Assembly (NCBI GenBank): GCA_964019335.1
Contig: OZ025666.1
Span: 374,501-438,500, forward strand
DNA from: Diplonema japonicum
Lineage: Eukaryota > Euglenozoa > Diplonemea > Diplonemida > Diplonemidae
Length of the DNA: 64,000 nucleotides
Reading direction: 5' to 3'
Within the stretch, counting starts at the first letter, position 1. Every line of letters begins with the position of its first letter. The position numbers were made by a program, and so were the translations under genes. Positions 1 to 9,291 of this stretch are shown here, in pieces. The notes beneath the pieces are model-generated. The model made no database searches, was not told where the DNA came from, and was given only the letters and a program-made list of their open reading frames with translations.

Positions 1-437
1 GCTGCGCGACCGTGGCGGAGAAGAAGGTGGCGGATTTGAAGAACTTCAACATGAACTGCATCATGGACGTGGCGATGGCCGCCTTCGGGCTGGTGAACGG
101 GGGCCTCGCCGTGAACGCGGCGGTGGCGGACTGCGGGGCGGAGGGGAGCTCCGGGGCCTGCGCTGAGGACATCGGGAAGATGGTGTCTGGGCTGGGGTCC
201 GCGAGCGCGCAGATCAGCGCGGCTGTCGGGGACTGCGGCGGGGCGACGCAGCAGTGCTCCGTCGACGTGTCGAAGGCGGTGGCCTCCTTCGGGAAGGCGA
301 CCGAGGAGGCAGGGAAGGCGGCACAGGTCTGCGGCGACAAGACCCAGTCCGCCCTCTGCGTCTCCTACCTCCTCGCCTCCGGCTCAGGCATCTCCCTCGC
401 CGTCAGCGATATCCAGGCGGCCTCCAAGTCTTGCTAG
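1..437 (+). CDS. Cys/Ala-rich repeat protein, 5' partial
   Basis: The reading frame is open from the window edge (first full codon at 3-5) to TAG at 435-437, so this is the C-terminal part of a longer protein. About 145 residues are visible. They are Ala/Gly/Ser-rich with regularly spaced cysteines, and fall into loose repeats of about 40 residues with the pattern C-x2-D-x4-V-x2-(L/F)G-x5-I-x2-AV-x-DC. There is no transmembrane segment in the visible part. Cysteine spacing suggests a disulfide-bonded extracellular protein. I associate this type of repeat with secreted proteins of dinoflagellates and relatives, but this is an impression and no family name can be given. The GTG at position 12 is not a credible start because the frame continues upstream. 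Confidence 0.6.
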   Translation, partial: CATVAEKKVADLKNFNMNCIMDVAMAAFGLVNGGLAVNAAVADCGAEGSSGACAEDIGKMVSGLGSASAQISAAVGDCGGATQQCSVDVSKAVASFGKATEEAGKAAQVCGDKTQSALCVSYLLASGSGISLAVSDIQAASKSC

Positions 438-780
438 GCTTAGCTCGAAAACAGAGATCTATTCTCTATTCACTTTCGTTTCTTCTTGCAACAGACATAG
501 CCCCTCCTTACTATGTGTCCCTATGCTGACGCTATTACAATGGCAAACAGCAATGTTTTTCTTCTTTTTTTAACGCTGACGTGCGCACAAATGAAGTGCC
601 AAACTAGTTTTTTTGTAATTCGACGTGGCATGTGGAGCCTTATCGTTTTTTTATGCTCCTTCCTTCCTCCCTTCCATCCCCTTTGGGTACATTCTCTAAT
701 TTATGGCAGCAGTGCCTTCCGACTTCTCTCTTTTTAAGTCTTTATTTTTATGCATCTTTGCAACTGAGTTGGAGTAGGGA
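438..780. other. Intergenic, T-rich
   Basis: The 3' flank of the first gene. It holds T-rich low-complexity sequence and no coding or structural RNA signal that I can support. Confidence 0.5.
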
Positions 781-789
781 ACTTTGAAT

Positions 790-900
790 TTGTGGCATGA
801 TGACAAACCATGTTTAGTGTAGTGCGCATCTGACACCCCTCTTGCAGGTGGTGGTTGAGAATACATACATCGGTCTAGACTCGTTTATGACTGACCTTCC
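790..900 (+). ncRNA. Box C/D snoRNA, U25/snR56-like (copy a)
   Basis: The C box ATGATGA is at 797-803, an inner D' box CTGA at 830-833 and a terminal CTGA at 891-894. The sequence just upstream of D' (AGTGTAGTGCGCAT) pairs, with one G-U and one mismatch next to the box, to the universal 18S segment GCGCGCTACACT. The D+5 rule points to the G methylated by yeast snR56 (G1428) and human U25 (G1490). The rRNA sequence and site numbers are from memory. The second guide, upstream of 891, has no target that I recognise. Further copies lie at 2458 and 52284, with a partial one at 2958. Confidence 0.7.
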
Positions 901-1179
901 ACATTAGTTATTTCGTTTTTAAGAGATCATGAACAGACTAGGGTTGGGCGCTTATAACAGAGGACAGAAGCATCCCATTCCTTCACGTTGTTTCCCAGTT
1001 AGTGAAAAGAAGCGGAAAGAGGGAGGCTGAGACACCCGCATTGGAGGGACAGCATTCTGCAAACCTTCACCATTACCCCCCAGGGTAGCTTTTTGAAGTG
1101 TGCTGGAGGGCAAGTTTGGAAGGTGAGAGTGGAAGAGAAGCAGCTGAGGTCTTTGGTGTGGTGGTGAGGAGGGGCAAGA

Positions 1180-1268
1180 AAACCGACATGATGACCACAT
1201 CATATCCACTAAATTTTCTGATGAAGAGTCTTAAAATCTACAATGTCATAGTTACTCTGATCTCTTTC
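1180..1268 (+). ncRNA. Box C/D snoRNA, U46/snR63-like (copy a)
   Basis: The C box ATGATGA is at 1188-1194, a fused D'/C' (CTGATGA) lies near 1218-1224 and the D box CTGA is at 1257-1260. The guide upstream of D is a perfect 12-nt complement to 28S AGTAACTATGAC, placing methylation on the A known as yeast A2256 (snR63) and human A3739 (U46). Copies are at 50231-50320 and, with a changed 5' half, at 2852-2938. Confidence 0.75.
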
Positions 1269-1413
1269 CGTCCTTTCCCTTTGCTCACTTTTTCACCCAG
1301 AAAAACAGAACAAGAATAACCCCCCCCCCCCCGCATTTAAGGCAAGGGAATGAAGCATTTAGTCTTGTTTATCCCTAGTCATTGTGGGGTAGATATGGCT
1401 TCAGGAGGGCAGC

Positions 1414-1522
1414 AGCACAGCCGTGTGATGACCAACACGAGGCATTTGTCTGAACACCTTTTGCGACGATTATAAAAACGTATTCTACCTTAACTTATCG
1501 CTGACGTTTGTGTTGCTGTGCT
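1414..1522 (+). ncRNA. Box C/D snoRNA, U15/snR13-like (copy a)
   Basis: An 8-bp terminal stem is formed by AGCACAGC (1414-1421) and GCTGTGCT (1515-1522). The C box GTGATGA is at 1425-1431, D' CTGA at 1450-1453 and D CTGA at 1501-1504. The guide at D' (ACGAGGCATTTG) is a 12-nt complement of 28S CAAATGCCTCGT and targets the A known as yeast A2281 (snR13) and human A3764 (U15). Upstream of D, CTACCTTAA is complementary to the neighbouring 28S TTAAGGTAG but too far from D to direct methylation, so it probably gives extra base-pairing. The predicted site is exactly 25 nt from that of the U46-like RNA, as in known rRNAs. A second copy is at 51729-51837. Confidence 0.8.
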
Positions 1523-1561
1523 TGGGCTGATTTCCCTTTTTTTTCCTCTCCTTTTTTTTTC

Positions 1562-1634
1562 GAGGTGCGCCCCCTGTAATCAAGTAAATGGTGCTTGTGC
1601 AGGGTGCCCCCACCGGCTTCCTTTAAATCATCGA
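1562..1634 (+). repeat. 5'-truncated copy of the dispersed Pol III-like repeat
   Basis: This segment matches the 3' end (GTGCGCCCCCTGTAATCAAG onward, ending at a T run) of the repeat family at 39147, 39975 and 61278. The paralogous position in array B (about 51868-51886) has only a T run, so this looks like an insertion that took place after the two arrays duplicated. Confidence 0.6.
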
Positions 1635-1921
1635 GTTTTTTTTTTCGCACCTGTCCCACCGGGGTGCAATTCTGCTGGGCTGAACACCCCCATGTCCTTC
1701 ATCAGCGGGAAACACCCCGCAGATCATTACCTCTAGCACTCGAGGCTGTCCCCCCTTTGTCCAAGATGAAAGAAAAAGGATCTTAGTTTTTTGCAATACC
1801 ACCAGAAACACTCCACGGTTGCCCTCTTCCCTTAAATGGAGGTGATGACCACCAGACCCCTGGTTAGATGGTCTCTTCCCCCTTTTTTTTTTGCAGTGAG
1901 TGGTTTGTTTTTTGAGTCCCA

Positions 1922-2030
1922 CCGCTCGCATGATGATCAGAGAATACAATCCAATGACTGCTGTTTCCATGAGAAGCCATCTTCGGTGACATAAATTGTT
2001 TCTTAAAATCTTCAAAACTGACAAACTGTG
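1922..2030 (+). ncRNA. Candidate box C/D snoRNA, target unknown (copy a)
   Basis: The C box ATGATGA is at 1930-1936 and the D box CTGA at 2018-2021, with a possible C' (CATGAGAAG) about midway. Nearly the same sequence recurs at 2618-2725 and 52446-52552, which argues for a functional module. I found no rRNA complementarity upstream of the D box, so it could be an orphan guide or target a non-rRNA. Confidence 0.45.
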
Positions 2031-2089
2031 GTTTTCTATCTTTTGTTGACCAAGATGGACATGACAAGGATGAGGACCAAGCAGTGGAA

Positions 2090-2188
2090 CGCGCCTGTGA
2101 TGAGAACAACGACATCAACACTCTCGTTCTTCTGATTTAGTTATGAAGACAGATGTTCCGTTCATGCTTCTGCAATGCTGAGGATGAG
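2090..2188 (+). ncRNA. Box C/D snoRNA, U59/snR54-like (copy a)
   Basis: The C box GTGATGA is at 2097-2103, D' CTGA at 2132-2135, a C'-like TTATGAAGA follows, and D CTGA is at 2178-2181. The D' guide ends TCGTTCTT and is complementary to 18S AAGAACGA, pointing to the A known as yeast A974 (snR54) and human A1031 (U59). Pairing is only 8 nt before a mismatch, so the assignment is weaker than for the others. Five more copies lie at 49338, 49772, 50811, 55646 and 56135, making it the most repeated snoRNA here. Confidence 0.6.
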
Positions 2189-2218
2189 GATTGCGACATA
2201 ATCATTTTTTACCCCCAA

Positions 2219-2287
2219 ATACCAGAAACACTCCACGGTTGCCCTCTTCCCTTAAGTGGAGGTGATGACCACCAGACCCCTGGTTAG
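2219..2287 (+). repeat. 68-nt structured element linked to snoRNA modules
   Basis: This element occurs near 1799, 2219, 49908, 50452, 50931, 52039, 55300 (missing five bases), 55788 and 56276, usually just downstream of a U59-like snoRNA. It can form two hairpins: CTCCAC with GTGGAG, and ACCA with TGGT around CCAGACCCCTGG, separated by TGATGA. It lacks a matching D box. It may be a processing element or an unrecognised small RNA. Confidence 0.45.
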
Positions 2288-2457
2288 AGTCTTTGAGAAG
2301 GTCGATGTGGCGTGCATCGTGCATCGTCCCTCGCTATGCCTGCTGAGCGGACATGCCCAGGAGAGTACGTAAGGGGCGAGAGATGTGTGTGTGTGTGGTC
2401 CCTGCCACCAGACCCCTGGTCAGAGGTGAATGAGATATCGACAAGAGTCATCAGGAA

Positions 2458-2572
2458 CTTGTGGCATGATGACAAACCATGTTTAGTGTAGTGCGCATCT
2501 GACACCCTCTCTTGCAGGTGGTGGTTGAGAATACATACATCGGTCTAGACTCGTTTATCAACTGACCTTCCC
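2458..2572 (+). ncRNA. Box C/D snoRNA, U25/snR56-like (copy b)
   Basis: The C box is at 2466-2472, D' at 2499-2502 and D at 2562-2565. The 18S guide is identical to the copy at 790. Differences are confined mainly to the bases just before the terminal D box. Confidence 0.7.
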
Positions 2573-2617
2573 ACCTGCTTTATTTGTTTCCCAGTTAGTG
2601 AAAAGAAGCGGAAAGGG

Positions 2618-2725
2618 GGTCCCAACTGATGATCAGAGAATACAATCCAATGACTGCTGTTTCCATGAGAAGCCATCTTCGGTGACATCAATTGTTTCTT
2701 AAAAATCTTCAAAACTGATACGACA
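2618..2725 (+). ncRNA. Copy b of the 1922 snoRNA candidate, altered 5' end
   Basis: The first box reads CTGATGA instead of ATGATGA, and the 5' flank is fused to another module (the segment rich in AAGAAGCGGAAAG). The D box CTGA is at 2715-2718. This may be a decayed or recombinant copy. Confidence 0.35.
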
Positions 2726-2851
2726 AAGCTGCCCTCTTATCCCACACCAGCTTGACACTCAACCAAGGTCATGAGTACCCGGGTGAGTGTCTCGAGACGC
2801 TTCCAACCCACCTGGTGGGGATTTAAAAAAAAAAAAGAAAACCTAATCGAG

Positions 2852-2938
2852 AAAAGCAAATGATGATCGTTAATTCACGCTTAATTTTCTGATGAAGAGT
2901 CTTAAAATTTTAATGTCATAGTTACTCTGATCTAAACA
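2852..2938 (+). ncRNA. Box C/D snoRNA, U46/snR63-like paralogue
   Basis: The C box ATGATGA is at 2859-2865 and D CTGA at 2927-2930. The 28S guide (GTCATAGTTACT) is retained, but the sequence between C and D' differs from the copies at 1180 and 50231. Conservation limited to boxes and guide is what selection on a snoRNA would leave. Confidence 0.65.
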
Positions 2939-2957
2939 AAAAGAATAAGTGGTAATA

Positions 2958-3004
2958 GGCGATGACAAACCATTTTTAGTGTAGTGCGCACTGACCTTTC
3001 CAGC
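2958..3004 (+). ncRNA. Partial U25/snR56-like snoRNA copy
   Basis: Only the 5' half is present: GATGACAAACC, then the guide GTAGTGCGCA directly before CTGA at about 2991. The terminal part is replaced by T-rich sequence. Probably a relic. Confidence 0.4.
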
Positions 3005-3154
3005 TTTATTTTTTTTTTAAAGACAGAAGCATCCCATTCCTTCACGTTGTTTCCCAGTTAGTGAAAAGAAGCGGAAAGAGGGAGGCTGAGACACGGATCC
3101 GACAGCCAGACTGAATTTTTGTTACTTTCAAACATTCTCACTTTTCAAAGGCAA

Positions 3155-4603
3155 ATGGCTATCAATTCGCCGTCACTCAAATGGAGCGAACACATGAAGC
3201 CGTCGGTGCTGAATAGAGGGCACCTTGGTGACGAGGACGAAGTGGAGCGTGAGGAGAGGTGGCGGCTGAAGTGGAAGAGCTTTGCGATAGTATACATAGC
3301 GTACACAGGGTACCACTTCACGAGAAACAACATCAGCGCTGCGAAGATGGGACTGAAGAGCGACGTGGGCCTCACGCTAGGTGAGCTGGGCTCCGTGGAT
3401 ACTAGCTTTCTAACCATGTACGCAATGGGGCAGTTTATATCTGGTGCGATGGCAGACACATGGGGCCCACGGGCGACAATGATGACAGGCATGATCGGGA
3501 GTGCAGCGTGCAATCTAATCATCGGGCTTGCGGACAACCCGTCCTTGGAGCTCAAGGTGCTGTGGGCGTTGAACGGCATCTTCCAGGCAACAGGCTGGGC
3601 CTGCTCACTCAAGGTCCTCTCTAACTGGTTCCCCGAGTCTGAGCGTGCCTTTGCTGTCGGCGCCTGGTGTACTAACTCCTCCGTCGGCTCCATTGCCACC
3701 GCCTTCCTAGCTGGGACAATCATGTCATTCTTCGCATGGCGTGGAGCCTTCATCATCCCTGCCCTCCTCGTGCTGGGCCTTGCAGTGGTCGTGTACTTCG
3801 GGTTGTACAACGACCCAGAAGAGGTTGGCATGCGGCACACATGCGACACCGAAGTGCCGATTGACGAAGAGTCCCCACTGCTGGGATCGGGGTCGACGGG
3901 GGTGAAGCGTATGTACCTGTCGCTGCTGACACCGGACACGACACCTCTGCTGACTGACGTGACTGTGGACTCTGTGAGGTCTCTAATGAACGGTGGAGAG
4001 GCACCGTTGATAAGCATGCTGAAGGAACCGCGTGTATGGATCATGGGGTGCGGGTACTTCTTCGTGAAGCTAGTAAGGTACAGCATGTGGTTCTGGATGC
4101 CCATGTACCTCCACACAGTGCAAGGCTACTCTGTGCAGGCCGCAACGTTTGCAGGTTCAGCCTTCGACATAGGCGGTGTGATAGGCCTCCTCATCGTGGG
4201 AAAGGCTTGCGACAAGTACATGCCCCACCGTGCTAGGGCAGCAAGCCTGGGTTTGCTGTGCTTGTCGGGTGCCTTGATGATCTTCCCTACACTGGCGGCC
4301 ATGTCGCCCACAATGTGTGTAGCTGGGCTAATGTTGTGCGGGCTGACACTGTACGCCCCTGACTGCATCGTGGCAGGCGCCTCAGCTCAGGACATAGGTG
4401 GGCTAGAGGGGACTGCTAGCGCGGCTGGTATCATTAATGGACTGGGTTCTATTGGTGCTTGTTTTCAAGGATTTGTGGTTTCCTTCATTGTCACCCTTTA
4501 CGGCTGGGACAAGCTGTTCTACTTCTTCTCTGTTTCCGTTCTCTTTGCTGTTGTAATAATGGCACCTCTTTCACTCAAGCCTTGGGTGGTCCGCAGTTCG
4601 TAG
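3155..4603 (+). CDS. SLC37/GlpT-like organophosphate transporter (MFS)
   Basis: A 482-residue major facilitator superfamily protein of the sugar-phosphate/glycerol-3-phosphate exchanger family, predicted to exchange phosphorylated sugars or glycerol-3-phosphate for phosphate across an organelle or plasma membrane. After a charged cytosolic N-terminus, residues 40-200 show the typical N-domain: YIAYTGYHFTRNNISAAK in TM1, the GxxxDxxGPR motif (GAMADTWGPR) between TM2 and TM3, and WALNGIFQATGWACSLKVLSNWF in TM4. A central loop of about 80 residues containing acidic and Ser/Thr-rich stretches precedes six C-terminal helices. The ATG at 3155 is chosen because the only upstream in-frame start is TTG at 3119. 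The gene has no intron and a purine-rich 3' flank beginning with a long A run. It sits directly downstream of snoRNA array A. The substrate cannot be read from the sequence. Confidence 0.85.
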   Translation: MAINSPSLKWSEHMKPSVLNRGHLGDEDEVEREERWRLKWKSFAIVYIAYTGYHFTRNNISAAKMGLKSDVGLTLGELGSVDTSFLTMYAMGQFISGAMADTWGPRATMMTGMIGSAACNLIIGLADNPSLELKVLWALNGIFQATGWACSLKVLSNWFPESERAFAVGAWCTNSSVGSIATAFLAGTIMSFFAWRGAFIIPALLVLGLAVVVYFGLYNDPEEVGMRHTCDTEVPIDEESPLLGSGSTGVKRMYLSLLTPDTTPLLTDVTVDSVRSLMNGGEAPLISMLKEPRVWIMGCGYFFVKLVRYSMWFWMPMYLHTVQGYSVQAATFAGSAFDIGGVIGLLIVGKACDKYMPHRARAASLGLLCLSGALMIFPTLAAMSPTMCVAGLMLCGLTLYAPDCIVAGASAQDIGGLEGTASAAGIINGLGSIGACFQGFVVSFIVTLYGWDKLFYFFSVSVLFAVVIMAPLSLKPWVVRSS

Positions 4604-5536
4604 AGTAGAGCAAAAGAGAAAAAAAAAAAAAAAAAAAAAAAAAACAAGAAAAAAAAAAAAATATATGAGAGAGTTTTTTTTTTGTTTGTATTACACTTCT
4701 TTCTTCTTCTTCTTTTTCTTCTTTCTGATATCCCCCCCCTTTTTTTTATGTTTCCTCGCTCATTCCCCTTTCCCCCTTTTTTTTCTGTTCAGTTCTCTGG
4801 AAGGGAAGGGGAGGGGAGGTGTTGTTGGAGGGAAAATAATTTTAAAAAAAGAGAACAAAAAAAAAATTCGTAGTAAAAGAAAAGGAGAATGAATCGTAGC
4901 TAAAAAAACCCCGCTGTCATTAGGGAGGGGGGAAAAAAAGGAGGAAAATTACCCGTTTTTTTTCCCCCTCTTTCTCTCTCCTTTGATGTCCCTCAGGTCC
5001 TGTTCTTCGCCGGAATGGTGCAAAATTACTTTTTTTTTGCTTTTTTCAAAAAAAAAAAAAGAGGAAAAAAAAGTAATACCTGAGGGGAGTGAGGAGGTTT
5101 TTTAGGGATCATTTTTTTTTTTGTGTGTTTTGAAATTTTCTTCATTCTCTCATTTCTCTTGAGAGTCTTTAAAAAAAATCTTAAAAAAAAGGAATGTACC
5201 ACCTGCTTTCTGCCTTTAGCATCCTTCCATGATTGCCATGCACACAGCACGGGGTCTTGCAAGAAATGCAAGTGGGCTTCTGGTTATGCTGCTGTTTTGC
5301 TGCCGTCCTTCGTCAAGGGATGAGATCGGTGGGTCAAATGGTGCCCTTTTTTTTTTCTTTTTTTTTTTCCCATCCTTCTTTTTGTTTCTTCCTTCTTTTC
5401 GTTTGTTATTTCTTTTTCTTCTAATTTTATTTCTTTATCTGCCTCTCTTCATTCCATCTTCCCCTCTTAGAAAGAAAGTAAGAAGAAACAGAACCGGTGG
5501 GTTTTCAAAAAAAAGAATTTTTTTTTTTTTTGCCTC
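4604..5536. other. Intergenic, homopolymer-rich
   Basis: Long A, T and C runs and CTT/TTC-rich stretches. The open frames here translate to Phe/Lys low complexity and are not credible genes. Confidence 0.6.
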
Positions 5537-5542
5537 GAAACG

Positions 5543-6573
5543 CATAGTATCCAGGGTTAACCGATCACCTTCGGGTTTTGAAACCCGACCCGAGCAATTT
5601 TGGATTTTCGATCACTGTTCGGGTTAATGATGGGTTTTTTTGTAATTTCGGATCGGTTTGATCGGTTTTTTTCTAATTTCGGAGGGTGTCTATCTGAGCC
5701 CCTTCCAGCCATTAAAACCCAAAATAGAGCCTTATTTAAGGCTTTAAATGCAGTTTTGAAAAAACTGGTTTTCAGACTTGTTATTATATACCGGGTCAGG
5801 GTCTGTTTATGCGCACGAGCAATTTTACCTAATAAAAATAGCTCATGAGCGCGGCTTCGCAACGGTACGCGACAGCCTACCTCTGCAAAGACGTGTGAGA
5901 GGGGGAATGGCTGTCCTACTCGGCCATAGCCCAAATACAGCCTTGAGACGACCTCATTCGATATCGAAGCGTGGTGGCTGGCTCAGAAAGCTGCTCTCCC
6001 TGTTTTGCATGACAGGGCCTTGTCGCTGCTGTACGCGCAGCCTGGTAACAGCCGTGGACGCGGTGTTCTCCTCGATCGACGCCAAGTTCGGAGAGATGCG
6101 TCGCGTCCGCCTCACACCAGACGTACGAAGGCAGCTGTTGTTCTTGTACCTGAACCAGGACATCAGCGGTGCTCTGTCTTCGGCTGACAGGCACCACGTT
6201 CTCAGGCAGGCCGGGTTGCAAGCAGGGAGGTAAGAAATTGGGCGTTCATCGCTATGTGCGTGCATTCAGTTCTCTGTGGGTGAACATCCTGCCTCAACGG
6301 GCGCGCTTCCGTGTCCCATGGAGCTTTTCTAGGCGCCCCCCTTACTTTGTGCATTGCTACACTTCCCGTTCAAGTTTCAATGTCTTTCATTATTGACTTT
6401 CGCGCCTAGTTAAAAACCCGCCAAAAACCGGGGTCGGCTTTGTGTATCTGGGGCCCGGGATACGAATATAAGGGTTTTAAGCATGGTTGCATGCTCGCCT
6501 TTCATTTGACGTCAATTTAAAACCCGATTGTAATTAAAAACCCGCGGGTGATCGGTTAACCCTGGATACTATG
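5543..6573. mobile_element. TIR DNA element with 6-bp target duplication
   Basis: The ends are near-perfect inverted repeats: CATAGTATCCAGGGTTAACC from 5543 matches the reverse complement of the sequence ending at 6573, with about 27 bp identical and looser similarity beyond. The element is flanked by direct repeats GAAACG at 5537-5542 and 6574-6579, the signature of transposition. Subterminal regions are rich in CGGGTTTT and GATCGG motifs. No transposase is evident. A protein-like segment lies at about 6040-6230 on the plus strand and is followed by a donor-like GTAAGA at about 6230, so the element may carry a captured exon. It is non-autonomous and I cannot assign a superfamily. Confidence 0.8.
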
Positions 6574-6579
6574 GAAACG

Positions 6580-7546
6580 AGAAAAAAAAAAAAAAAAAAA
6601 AAAAAAAACACCCATACCGTGACGTGGCCTTACTTTTTTTTTTTTTTTTAAAAAATCGGGCAGCAAGACCTTTGGCCGGTCAAGGTGCGTAACGACACCT
6701 CCCCTTAAACGAGTTATTTCAAGGAGGTCTGTGACAGAGTGATGCTCGGCAGAGAGACATGAGTAAGGCAGACCTTACAGCGAGCAACTGTCACCCAGGC
6801 ACAAACAGACCTTTCAAAACAAGGGGTAACATGGATCGAAAAAGATGCCCCAGATCGAGTTTTTTTTTATTCCCCCCCCCTCTTGTGTGGCCTGCGCGAA
6901 CTTCTGAAGCCCGCAGCACTGTCACTTTCTTTTCAGAGTTTTCTATCTCTGCTACATAATTTTTTTTTAATTTCCCCTCCCCTCCCCCCCCCCCCCCCCC
7001 CCCCACCTGAAGCGACGTCAATCTTCTCCATCATCGTGACCCCCTCGCCCCCTCGTGTGTAGGGTGTGGTTAATGAAGAAAGAGTCGCATCGAATACTAA
7101 TGTCACTTTATACACAAATCACGGTGCATTCCAGGGGGCAGAACGATTGCTTTTAATTCAAAAGTCGTTTTTTTATATTATTTTTTTCACTTGGCTTGAC
7201 TGGTCAGTAAATAAAGACACACTGCTGTTGGTCTCTATCTCATCCTCCTTCCCCCCCCCCCCCCCCTTCTTCGTTCTTCTTCTTCTTCTTTTTTTTTGTC
7301 ACTCTTTTTTAAAAGAAGATCTAAGGAGGTATCATATTTATTTCTACTTTTCTTTTTTTTATTCGTCCGCTCCACTCCCCCCCCCCTCTGCGCCGACAAG
7401 AAAAAGAAGAAATAAAAGAAGAGAAAAGGGTGTGCTCACTTCGACACTGAGCTTGCGCTGGGACACGCTGAGACATTTTTTTTTTGCTTCTTTTTGTTAA
7501 AAATATTTATGTCTTTTGGACAAATTGCCACCAGGGAAACAGTAAC
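6580..7546. other. Intergenic, homopolymer-rich
   Basis: A, T and C homopolymers, including a C run of about 20 near 6985, with short unique stretches. I see no supported gene. Confidence 0.5.
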
Positions 7547-9257
7547 ATGTACCCACGTGACTCAATGAACGATACGCTGGGGCAGAGCACCAGCCTGCCC
7601 AGCATGCTAGTGGGTGGGGACGAGGTGCTGACATTTGGTGGGCTGAACCCAGCAGCGCCGTCTGAGCCTGAAATGGCAAAGGACAGCACCCAGCTAGACA
7701 TGCTGTTGGCAAGAGCAAAGACAAGCACACAAGGGTCTGTTGTTGATGCACAGCCTGTTATGACGAACGCGTACCAGCCCACTATTCAGTTCGCAAACAT
7801 GGCGCCTGCGTCACCTGGGAGACAGCAACAGCAACCACAACCGCAGCAACAGGTGCAACAGCCTCCATCCCAGCCACCACAGCAATTCTCGCAGCCTCTC
7901 TATCACCCACCGCCTATACATAGCAATGTGTTCACTCAGCAATCGTCTCCTCTTCCCCGCCAGGCCCCTGTCAGCATCCCTGTCCCTTCTCCTGTTCCTC
8001 TCCCAGCACCCCCTGTCATCCCCGACCAAGAGCCCAGGGGTGACTCTATTGAAGAGGAGAGTGCCATGCTGCAGGCGCAGCTTGCCAAGCAGACTGGTGA
8101 GATGCAGCGTTATTTGCAAACTGAGATGGCGAAGCTTTCTGTTGCCATGAAGCACACCGCAGCGGGTGTCACCCCACCTTCACACAGCCCGCCCAAAGCT
8201 TACTCTGCTCCTGTAACCCCCGCGGCCCCTGTTCCTGTTGCCCTTCCTGTGCAGGCTCCTGTGCAACAACCTGTTTCTCAACCTGTTCAGTTCTTCATGA
8301 CACAGCCGTCGCATGTTTCCTCGCACATGAGGACCACCTCGCCACTCAGGAATCCTAATCAGGCCCCGATCACCGCCTCACCGTCCTTCACGTCCCCTGC
8401 CAGCACATCGCACGCATCCCCCGCACCGACATGGGCAGATGTTAAACGGTCGGCAGAGCTGGCCGAAATTACACAAAAGCGCATTGCGTCGCCTGTGTGG
8501 GACGAGCCCATGCAGGCACTGACCCCAATGGGGAAGGTCGCCGTGCCGTCGAACCTGAACAGCGTGGCGACGGAGTCTGCTGGCAACCCAAGGGACTCGC
8601 TGGCCACGACCTCACTGCCGAGTATACGGTGCATCGACAGCACCGTGTCAGATAGGAGGCAGCAATACCCTCTGAACCCGCCTTCTGCATCGGATGCTTC
8701 AGAGGCTGGGGGCGACAAGGTCAGGGAGTATGCTGACAGGCTGCGGTCCTGTTTGGTATGGTAATTATCAAAAATAAGAGAAACCAAAGGCAAATGTCCA
8801 TGAAGCATCGCAAGCGATGGTTGCGGCGCAGAACCTGGCAGCCCTCAACCTCGAGAGGCTGGTCGACGTGCTGCAGCAGTTCGCCCCGAGCTTGGAGCGC
8901 AAGGAGATCGGAATCACATGGAAGTCCCTTGTAGGGAACTATGTAAAGTCCGCCGAGAAATTTCATAACGATAAGAGAAAGAGGGGAAGCCGTTCATCCG
9001 GAAAGGGATCTGCTACCGGGGGGGTCGGGGGGGTACAGTACGAGCTCGATGAGTCTCTCCCGCCCACACCGAGGAGCAACAACCACAGTGAGTTCACTCT
9101 GGGGACAAACGGCATGGAACGCACACTGGAGGAGGTCATGAGTTTCATTGACAAGCGTATGAAAACAGGGGGAAGAAAAAAAAGGGTGCTAACTTGATCC
9201 CTGAGTCTCCAGCCATGCGCAAGCACTTGGGGTCAAATTTGCAGTTCTCTCGGGGAG

Positions 9258-9291
<34 letters not shown>

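Larger units (their letters stand above)
781..3100 (+). repeat. snoRNA array A (shuffled box C/D modules)
   Basis: A 2.3-kb block built from the same modules as the BiP first intron (49.3-52.6 kb) and the 55.3-56.3 kb array, in a different order and partly truncated. Long stretches (for example 1397-1560 against 51712-51867, and 2290-2580 against 52112-52400) are nearly identical to array B. It lies between two plus-strand genes and may be an intron of the downstream transporter's 5' UTR or an independent transcript; the sequence does not decide. A 68-nt structured element (see 2219-2287) occurs at 1799 and 2219. Confidence 0.75.

Noticed and set aside
781-3100. H/ACA snoRNA or tRNA genes within the array
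   Set aside because: Several hairpins exist, but I found no convincing H/ACA box pair and no tRNA cloverleaf or B box; only box C/D calls are kept.
3145-4116. 323-codon minus-strand frame
   Set aside because: Antisense shadow of the SLC37-like transporter.
5778-6233. 151-codon frame in the TIR element as a transposase
   Set aside because: No catalytic motifs; at best a captured exon, so it was not called as a gene.
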